From assembly GCA_030427805.1 (NCBI GenBank), contig JAUICP010000005.1, forward strand, positions 124,001-188,000: a stretch of DNA of 64,000 nucleotides. The letters run 5' to 3'. Below the pieces are notes generated by a model. That model searched no databases and was not told where the DNA came from. It saw only the letters and a program-made list of their open reading frames with translations. Source of the DNA: Bdellovibrionia bacterium. GTDB taxonomy: Bacteria; Bdellovibrionota; Bdellovibrionia; Bdellovibrionales; JAGQZY01. Position numbers and translations under genes: made by a program. Each line of letters begins with the position of its first letter. Position 1 is the stretch's first letter. Of this stretch, positions 57,223-64,000 are shown one piece after another.

Positions 57223-58725
57223 ATGCTTACAAAACGTCGTGTGAAAATTGTTGCGACCATCGGTCCAAGTACGTCCTCTGAAGACGGATTGAGAAAGTGC
57301 ATCGAGGCGGGCATGAATGTAGCTCGCCTTAATTTTAGTCATGGAAGTCATGAAGACCACAAAAAAGTCATTCATCTGATTCGAAAACTTTCTAAGGAGC
57401 TAAAGGCACCAGTCACCATTCTTCAGGATCTCCAGGGGCCAAAGATTAGAGTCGGAAGATTTGAAAACGGCTCTATTGAGCTCAAGAGAGAACAAATTGT
57501 TAAGCTCACAACTGAAAATATTTTAGGAAAAGACGGGCTCATCCCTCTGGACTTTGATGGCCTGCCAAAGGTGTGTTTCAAGGGTTTGCGCGTATTATTA
57601 GATGACGGCCTACTAGAATTAGAAGTTATTGACTCGACCGAGACAGAAATAGAAGCCAGGGTCATTCACGGCGGGATTTTAAAAGACCGCAAAGGTTTGA
57701 ATGTCCCCGGAACGACTTTACCTATTCAAGGAATGACCGAAAAAGATCGCGAAGACTTAAAGTTCGGACTTGAAGAAGAAGTGGATTACGTTGCCCTTAG
57801 CTTCGTTCGATCTGTTAATGATTTGAAGGATTTGCGGCAGATCATTAAAGAAAAAGAGTCGTCCGCTAAAGTTATTTCAAAAATTGAAATGCTCGAAGCC
57901 GTTCAAAACTTAGAAGAAATTATCAAAAAGAGTGACGCCGTTATGGTGGCTCGAGGCGATTTGGCCATTGAGGTCGGGCAGAGTCAGCTTCCTGGAATTC
58001 AAAAACGAATTGTTAAATTAAGTAACGAGCTCAATCGTCCTGTTATTACGGCGACACAAATGCTCGATTCTATGGTGAATAATCCTCGCCCCACTCGAGC
58101 CGAAGTGACTGACATCGCTAATGCCGTGCTCGACGGGACTGATGCACTTATGTTATCCGCGGAGACCGCTTCGGGTAAGTATCCTTTTCGCTGTATTCGC
58201 ACAATGCACGAAATTTCTAGGGAAGTTGAAAAGAACTCGTCGGCCTATTACAAGATCAATCTTGGAGGTTCCCACCTTTCCGTTGCCGAGAGTATAGCGA
58301 TCAGCGCCTGTTTAACGGCGCAAAAGCTAGACGCCACGGTTATCGTTTGCCTGACGACGACGGGAAAGACAGCGGCCATGATTTCGCGCTATCGACCGAA
58401 AGCTCGAATTATTGCTTTAACTCACATTATATCTACTTTGAATCGCCTTGAAGTCACTTGGGGGATTCAAACCCTGCCGATTTCACCCTATGGAAGTAGC
58501 GACGAAGCCATGCAATTGATTGAACAAAAGCTTCTCCGTTACAACCTGGTTAAACCTAAAGATCGAGTGATTCTCACCTATGGATCTCCGGTACTTCAAC
58601 GAGCCAAAACCAATACTTTAAGGGTGTATACGATTGGTGAGCCCGATCAAAATAATGAGCCAGCGAAGAACTTTCCACTGCGCTGCCAGCCCCTTAGGCC
58701 CATCGATATTATCGAGAATGAATAA
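57223..58725 (+). CDS. pyk: Pyruvate kinase
   Basis: RRVKIVATIGPSTSSEDGLRKCIEAGMNVARLNFSHGSHEDH, MVARGDLAIEVG, ATQMLDSMVNNPRPTRAEVTDIANAVLDGTDALMLSAETASGKYP. Confidence 0.97.
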   Translation: MLTKRRVKIVATIGPSTSSEDGLRKCIEAGMNVARLNFSHGSHEDHKKVIHLIRKLSKELKAPVTILQDLQGPKIRVGRFENGSIELKREQIVKLTTENILGKDGLIPLDFDGLPKVCFKGLRVLLDDGLLELEVIDSTETEIEARVIHGGILKDRKGLNVPGTTLPIQGMTEKDREDLKFGLEEEVDYVALSFVRSVNDLKDLRQIIKEKESSAKVISKIEMLEAVQNLEEIIKKSDAVMVARGDLAIEVGQSQLPGIQKRIVKLSNELNRPVITATQMLDSMVNNPRPTRAEVTDIANAVLDGTDALMLSAETASGKYPFRCIRTMHEISREVEKNSSAYYKINLGGSHLSVAESIAISACLTAQKLDATVIVCLTTTGKTAAMISRYRPKARIIALTHIISTLNRLEVTWGIQTLPISPYGSSDEAMQLIEQKLLRYNLVKPKDRVILTYGSPVLQRAKTNTLRVYTIGEPDQNNEPAKNFPLRCQPLRPIDIIENE

Positions 58726-58727
58726 AT

Positions 58728-59717
58728 TTAAGCTTGGTACTCGTTAAGGTCGTAAATGAGCTTCCAATGGCGGTAGAGGCGGGCGATTTCGTCGTAGTTA
58801 AATTCCACAAGGATTCGTGCCTCTTCAGAAATTTTATCTCCGATAACCCCCTTTTCGGTGAGGGAGTCGGTTTCACTGACATCACACTTAAAGCCAAGTT
58901 CGTTAGGACAGTGGCTTTGAATGCCAGTCAGGTTTACTTTAACATTACCTTTTGAATCGGGCTGATAGTTTTTGCCAAAGTGGGTGAAGGCTTGAAGAAT
59001 TTTAACTTCGCCTCGATCGATAGTCGTTCTCTTACTGTCGTCTTTAAAAAGCCAATCGTTGTAGAATTCAACAAAATCGAAAAGTTCATCGACGTCTTTG
59101 ACTGTGATTTTTTGTCGCCCCTCTCCCAAGTCCTCGACAGTCATGTAGCCTCTCTCGTCCAGGGCCGTGAGGAGGATTTGCATCTTGTGAGTGGGCTGTT
59201 GGTGAATTTGAATGCAATGTCTTCGCAGCATTCCGGCAGGCACGACAACGCCTTCTGTTCCTTCTTCATCTTCTCCGTAGCGATTGGCCACATAGGCGAG
59301 AATCATGATCAGACGGGTGATCAGGTGAGGCTGAAAGACTTGGGCATCATTGCCTTCAAGACGCTCTAAATTTTTAATACGCTGGTTGGCCATGCGCAGG
59401 TGATTGTTAACCGTTTTAACAACGGCTCGGAGCCACTCGGGAAAAGTTTTAAACTGCGCGTGAAGGGCTTTGAAAGGCAGTTCGATAACCGTCGTTTTGT
59501 CGATCGCTTTGGCACCTGCCGATCGCGGTTTATTGTCGAAAAAGGCCATCTCGCCGAGCATGTCACCAGGGCCGAGTTCAGCCAGAACGATTTCAGAATT
59601 TCCTTTGTTTTTAAGAATAGCCAAGCGACCGGATTTGATCACGTACATGGCGTCGGAAGGATCTCCTTCGCGAAACAGTATTTGGCCTTTATCAAGATCT
59701 TTTACACCAGCTGGCAC
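58728..59717 (-). CDS. CRP/FNR-superfamily cyclic nucleotide-binding protein with atypical C-terminal region
   Basis: LFREGDPSDAMYVIKSGRLAIL, phosphate-binding cassette LGEMAFFDNKPRSAGAKA; C-terminal RRHCIQIHQQPTHKMQILLTALDERGYMTVED HTH-like. Confidence 0.82.
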   Translation of the reverse strand: MPAGVKDLDKGQILFREGDPSDAMYVIKSGRLAILKNKGNSEIVLAELGPGDMLGEMAFFDNKPRSAGAKAIDKTTVIELPFKALHAQFKTFPEWLRAVVKTVNNHLRMANQRIKNLERLEGNDAQVFQPHLITRLIMILAYVANRYGEDEEGTEGVVVPAGMLRRHCIQIHQQPTHKMQILLTALDERGYMTVEDLGEGRQKITVKDVDELFDFVEFYNDWLFKDDSKRTTIDRGEVKILQAFTHFGKNYQPDSKGNVKVNLTGIQSHCPNELGFKCDVSETDSLTEKGVIGDKISEEARILVEFNYDEIARLYRHWKLIYDLNEYQA

Positions 59718-59767
59718 TAGAAATTCCCCTTACAAAAATTATATGGGGGAATAGCATCGAGAACAAT

Positions 59768-60208
59768 CTATTCTTCTTCGATGACTGGTAGTTTGACTGC
59801 CTCTAACCATTCCTTTGGCGGGTTAATAAGGCTTCGAGATTCCATGCTCATGATGCCGTAAACGAGATCGACTTCACTTACTAAAAGTCCAGAGTGCTTG
59901 AAAGTCATGCGCTGAAAGATATGTCCGATCTTCTTTACGATGGGACTCACTTGGGTGCGTATTTCAATAAGGTCGCCCGGCTTGAGTTCTTTTTTGTAGC
60001 GAATTTGCGCTTCGAGAATAACTGGGCCCAATTTAAGTTCTTCGACTTTATCTGGACCAAATCCCTGCTTTTTTACCATCGCCCATCGAGACTCTTCGAA
60101 GAGTTCGAGGTAGCGAGCGTGATTAACGTGGCCATAAATATCCACCAAAGAGGGATCAATCTCTCTTTGGTGAACATATTCGATATCAATGCGATCTGTT
60201 GCTTTCAT
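59768..60208 (-). CDS. Acyl-CoA thioesterase (hot-dog fold, 4HBT-like)
   Basis: REIDPSLVDIYGHVNHARYLELFEESRWAMVKK; GPVILEAQIRYKKELKPGDLIEI. Confidence 0.85.
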   Translation of the reverse strand: MKATDRIDIEYVHQREIDPSLVDIYGHVNHARYLELFEESRWAMVKKQGFGPDKVEELKLGPVILEAQIRYKKELKPGDLIEIRTQVSPIVKKIGHIFQRMTFKHSGLLVSEVDLVYGIMSMESRSLINPPKEWLEAVKLPVIEEE

Positions 60209-60211
60209 CCA

Positions 60212-60865
60212 CTAGCTCATGGGGCGGACTTCGGGAGAAATCTGCAAAGGCGCTCCCGTTGCCTTAGCCACTTCTTCAGGAGTAATATCAGGGGCGTGTT
60301 CTGTGAGTAAGAAACCATCTTTAGTCACTTGAATGACTCCGTAGTCGGTGACAATCATGTCGATACACTGGGTCCCAGTGAGTGGCAGATTACACTCCTC
60401 GAGGAGTTTTGGATTCCCTTTTTTATCCACGTGTTGCATGGCCACGACAACCCGTTGGGCTCCAGCCACCAAATCCATGGCTCCACCCATGCCTTTTACC
60501 ATTTTTCCAGGAATCATCCAGTTAGCGATACTTCCCTTTTGGTCCACTTGCATGGCGCCGAGTACGGTGAGGTTAACGTGTCCGCCACGAATCATGGCAA
60601 AGCTATCGGCTGAGCTAAAAAAGCTTGCACCGGGTACAGCTGTAACGGTTTGTTTTCCCGCATTAATCAAGTCAGCGTCGACTTTATCATCTGTCGGAAA
60701 TGGGCCGAGCCCGAGAAGTCCGTTTTCGCTTTGAAGCATTACAGTCTTATCTTCGGGGATAAAGTTGGCCACTAAAGTGGGGATTCCAATACCAAGATTA
60801 ACGACAAAGCCATCTTGGATTTCTTTAGATATTCTCTGGGCAATTTGATCTCTATTTAAAGGCAT
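60212..60865 (-). CDS. scoB: 3-oxoacid CoA-transferase subunit B
   Basis: VVNLGIGIPTLVANFIPEDKTVMLQSENGLLGLGPFP; GGHVNLTVLGAMQVDQKGSIANWMIPGKMVKGMGGAMDLVAGA. Confidence 0.94.
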   Translation of the reverse strand: MPLNRDQIAQRISKEIQDGFVVNLGIGIPTLVANFIPEDKTVMLQSENGLLGLGPFPTDDKVDADLINAGKQTVTAVPGASFFSSADSFAMIRGGHVNLTVLGAMQVDQKGSIANWMIPGKMVKGMGGAMDLVAGAQRVVVAMQHVDKKGNPKLLEECNLPLTGTQCIDMIVTDYGVIQVTKDGFLLTEHAPDITPEEVAKATGAPLQISPEVRPMS

Positions 60866-60874
60866 CCGACTCTC

Positions 60875-61567
60875 CTAGGCTCTGACTGTTCTATTTTCAA
60901 TTCGTTTCTCGTAAGAAGGGCCTTGCATGACTTTCTGTACGAAAATTCCTGGAGTGTGAACTTCATCGGGATCGATTTGACCATTTTCAACAATCTCTTC
61001 AACTTCGGCAATAGTGATCTTTCCGGCAGTCGCAACCATAGGATTGAAATTACGAGCCGTCTTTCTGAAAACGAGGTTACCAAAGCGATCGGCCTTCCAG
61101 GCCTTAACGAGTGCGAAGTCTCCAGTAATTCCACGTTCCATGACATATTCACGGCCGTCGAATTCACGAATTTCTTTTCCTTCTGCTACGAGGGTTCCGA
61201 CTCCAGTTGGTGTAAAGAAGGCGGGGATTCCGGCGCCACCTGCGCGCAAGCGCTCGGCTAATGTTCCTTGAGGTGTGAGTTCAACTTCGAGTTCTCCGGA
61301 GAGGAACTGTCTTTCAAATTCAGCGTTCTCACCAACGTAACTTGAAATCATTTTTTTGATTTGCTTGGTTTGCAGCAGCAAACCAAGGCCAAAATCATCG
61401 ACTCCGGCGTTGTTAGAGACACAGGTAAGACCCTTGGCTCCAGTATCTCGGAGTGCCGTAATCAAATTTTCGGGAATACCACAAAGACCGAAACCACCCA
61501 CAAGGATCGTCATATTGTCTTTGACACCACTCAATGCTTCTTTAGCAGATCCTACGACTTTATTCAT
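60875..61567 (-). CDS. scoA: 3-oxoacid CoA-transferase subunit A
   Basis: [63 protein letters not shown]. Confidence 0.94.
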   Translation of the reverse strand: MNKVVGSAKEALSGVKDNMTILVGGFGLCGIPENLITALRDTGAKGLTCVSNNAGVDDFGLGLLLQTKQIKKMISSYVGENAEFERQFLSGELEVELTPQGTLAERLRAGGAGIPAFFTPTGVGTLVAEGKEIREFDGREYVMERGITGDFALVKAWKADRFGNLVFRKTARNFNPMVATAGKITIAEVEEIVENGQIDPDEVHTPGIFVQKVMQGPSYEKRIENRTVRA

Positions 61568-62742
61568 GCCTTCTCCACCATCAATGAAACACCTTCTCCG
61601 CCACCCAAACAAATGGCAGCAACACCAGTTTGCTTATTATGGGTATGAAGGGCGTGAACGAGAGTTGTTAGAATGCGAGCGCCAGAGGCTCCGATGGGGT
61701 GACCAATGGCTACGGCCCCACCATTCACATTGACCTTGTCGTGAGGTAGAGACATATCTTTCATGGCCGCCATTGTGACCGCTGAGAAGGCTTCGTTAAT
61801 TTCGAAAAGATCAACTTGTTCGGCAGTCTTGCCAGTTTTCTCAAAAAGCTTTTTCATGGCACCGACAGGGGCGGTTGTGAACCATTTAGGGTCTTGTGCA
61901 TAAGTGGCGTGCGCAGTAATTTTCGCTAAAGGCTTCAGACCATGCTTTTTGACGGCGTCTTCAGAAGCAATAACGAGGGCACAAGCACCATCGTTAATTT
62001 TAGAAGCATTGGCCGCTGTGATCGTACCTTCTTTGTCAAAAGCAGGACGAAGGCTGGCCATTTTGTCAAAGCGTGCTTTGCCAGGCTCTTCATCTTCAGT
62101 AATTGTTAAAGTTTCTTTCCGGGTTTTTACTTCGACGGCACAAATTTCATTTTCGAACCATTTTTCAGATTGCGACTTTTGCGCTCTCTCATAGGAAGTC
62201 TTGGCAAACTCATCCTGTTCTTCACGGGAGAATTGATATTCTTTAACACAAAGCTCAGTGTATTTACCCATGTGTTGACCATCGAAAGGACTTAAGAGTC
62301 CATCTTTGAGCATAGCATCTTCAGTGGGGATCGGACCCATTCGGTAGCCCGCTCGAGAGTTCATCATTAGATGAGGGGATAGAGTCATATTCTCCATTCC
62401 ACCGGCGACAACAATCTCTGCATCACCAAGACGAATCATATCTGTAGCCAACATGACGGCTTTTAAGCCAGAACCACAAACCTTATTAATGGTCATGCAC
62501 GGAACTGAATTGGGAAGACCTGCGCCGAGGGCGGCCTGTCTTGCAGGAGCCTGTCCTACGCCAGCAGTTAAAACTTGGCCCATAATAACTTCAGAAACTT
62601 GATCGCCATCAACACCGGCTCGCTCAAGAGCTGATTTGATAGCCGTCGCACCGAGCTCAACGGCTGGAACGGCAGAGAGTGAGCCCTGAAAAGCTCCAAT
62701 GGGCGTGCGCGCAGCACTGACTATATAGATAGTTTTCGACAT
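61564..62742 (-). CDS. atoB: Acetyl-CoA C-acetyltransferase (thiolase)
   Basis: [91 protein letters not shown]. Confidence 0.95.
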   Translation of the reverse strand: MSKTIYIVSAARTPIGAFQGSLSAVPAVELGATAIKSALERAGVDGDQVSEVIMGQVLTAGVGQAPARQAALGAGLPNSVPCMTINKVCGSGLKAVMLATDMIRLGDAEIVVAGGMENMTLSPHLMMNSRAGYRMGPIPTEDAMLKDGLLSPFDGQHMGKYTELCVKEYQFSREEQDEFAKTSYERAQKSQSEKWFENEICAVEVKTRKETLTITEDEEPGKARFDKMASLRPAFDKEGTITAANASKINDGACALVIASEDAVKKHGLKPLAKITAHATYAQDPKWFTTAPVGAMKKLFEKTGKTAEQVDLFEINEAFSAVTMAAMKDMSLPHDKVNVNGGAVAIGHPIGASGARILTTLVHALHTHNKQTGVAAICLGGGEGVSLMVEKA

Positions 62743-62891
62743 ATTGATTCCTCCTGGAAAAAGCGCCCTATAGGACAAAACGTCATGGTAAAAGTCAACT
62801 AAGAGCTGTTGCATTTGCAGAATGTTGACGCGATACTTTATTGATTTCCTTGGGAAATCTTGGTGTGCTCAAGTAATTCTTCGATGGGAGT

Positions 62892-63944
62892 TTGACCATG
62901 AATCTAATGAATACAGGCCGTAATTTATCCCTTCTCACTCTGATCGTGATGGTTGGACTCAACCTTGGAGCCCAGGAAGTTCGATTTCCTAGTAAAAGCA
63001 TCGAGATTCAAAAGGGAGATCGCCTTTTGGTAAAGGCTTTTTATGGGAGTCTTTCTCTGAGAGGAATGTCCAAGGGCAACTCTATTTCAGTATCTGGAAA
63101 ACGCGTTGAGCCAAAAATCCAAAATGAGTTTTCTAAGAGCCAAGGTGCTTGGCAGCTCAATGTTTATCGCCAAGAAAAAACCATTGTCGTCGAGACGAGC
63201 CTCCCCCAAGAAAAGTCTCTCTGGCAGAAATCACTTAATAAAGAAGTTCCGCGCATTGATTTAGTCATCAGCGCTCCTGGAATTCCGACTGAAGTCGCTT
63301 TGAATAAAGGGCGTATCGACATTCTATCCTGGCAAGCGCCGGTGAATTTAGCCATGAGCCAAGGGCGAATTCAGGTGGCTGGTATGAAATCAGATCTTCG
63401 CGCCCATCTCTCTGAAGGTTCGATTCTAGTCAAAGATCACAACGGGCGAATTAGTCTGGATACCTTTAAATCGGATGTAAATATCACCAATCAAATCGGT
63501 GAACTCGATGTCAAAAACTTTAGCGGTGAGACGGTCATCACTGGTGTCGATGGAAACCTTGATTTCAAATCCTTTGATGGCAAGAGTGAAGTGAGAAAGC
63601 TCAAAGGTAACGCCACTTTTGATATCAGTCGTGGATCCTTTACCGGTAATCTTATCGATGGACGAGTTAATGGGAGTTCTGAATCGGGCCCTATTGATAT
63701 CCAACTGGCGGGGGAGAGTGCAAATGCCGTCATCAATTCTGTCGATGGTCAGGTAAAAATTAAAGCGCCCTCGAACTCCAATGCCTATGTTCGCTTGAAG
63801 ACCGAGAAGGGGAATTTGCGGGGACCGCGATCTTTGAAATTCAGTTCAAACGTGGCCGGTCGATTTCTAATAGGCCGCCTAAAAGGTAAGCACAATGGGC
63901 GAATCAGGGCGACGACTGAATCGGGCAATATTATTCTGCGTTAA
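62892..63944 (+). CDS. Exported DUF4097-like beta-repeat (adhesin-like) protein
   Basis: Signal peptide LSLLTLIVMVGLNLGAQE; repeated strand pattern (VALNKGRIDILS, LAMSQGRIQVAG, AHLSEGSILVKDHNGRISLDTFKSDVNI, VDGQVKIKAP). Confidence 0.65.
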   Translation: MTMNLMNTGRNLSLLTLIVMVGLNLGAQEVRFPSKSIEIQKGDRLLVKAFYGSLSLRGMSKGNSISVSGKRVEPKIQNEFSKSQGAWQLNVYRQEKTIVVETSLPQEKSLWQKSLNKEVPRIDLVISAPGIPTEVALNKGRIDILSWQAPVNLAMSQGRIQVAGMKSDLRAHLSEGSILVKDHNGRISLDTFKSDVNITNQIGELDVKNFSGETVITGVDGNLDFKSFDGKSEVRKLKGNATFDISRGSFTGNLIDGRVNGSSESGPIDIQLAGESANAVINSVDGQVKIKAPSNSNAYVRLKTEKGNLRGPRSLKFSSNVAGRFLIGRLKGKHNGRIRATTESGNIILR

Positions 63945-64000
63945 ATCGGAAAAATCTGAATAGTCTGGGAATCTTATGTTGACTGAGATCCCATTTAGGA

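Overview
The window looks like chromosomal DNA from a Bdellovibrio-like / Oligoflexia-type Gram-negative bacterium. That assignment is inferred from lipoprotein style, gene content and base composition; it was not searched. It is gene-dense, about 90% coding by eye. It opens inside a scpB 3' end. Recognisable housekeeping genes are psd, prfC, ffh, the rpsP-khpA-rimM-trmD-rplS-rnhB-yraN block, an lptD-like gene, an HU gene, pyk, and an initiator tRNA-fMet. There is an amino-acid/ketone-body catabolic set: glutaryl-CoA dehydrogenase, fused BCKDH E1, SCOT A/B, thiolase and a thioesterase. I saw no prophage, transposon, CRISPR array or rRNA. The points most worth a second look are: (1) three perfectly phased 82-bp tandem repeats with an internal hairpin and a 15-bp flanking inverted repeat, between convergent genes (47377-47633); (2) a single ORF that looks like an ECF sigma region-2 domain fused through a transmembrane helix to an RskA-like anti-sigma domain (11833-13419); (3) an NlpC/P60-like membrane protein with apparent Cys->Ser and His->Gln catalytic substitutions, encoded directly after a YqiJ/flotillin pair (7253-8071); (4) an adjacent CHASE2-adenylate cyclase and class-II cyclic-nucleotide phosphodiesterase pair with a possible attenuator, plus a CRP-like receptor elsewhere in the window; (5) a GH16 glucanase gene sitting in reverse orientation inside the usual ffh-rpsP synteny; (6) a MutS-type ATPase with predicted transmembrane segments; (7) a FabD-like acyltransferase translationally coupled to a fused BCKDH E1. 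All family assignments come from reading motifs in the supplied translations. No database search was run.
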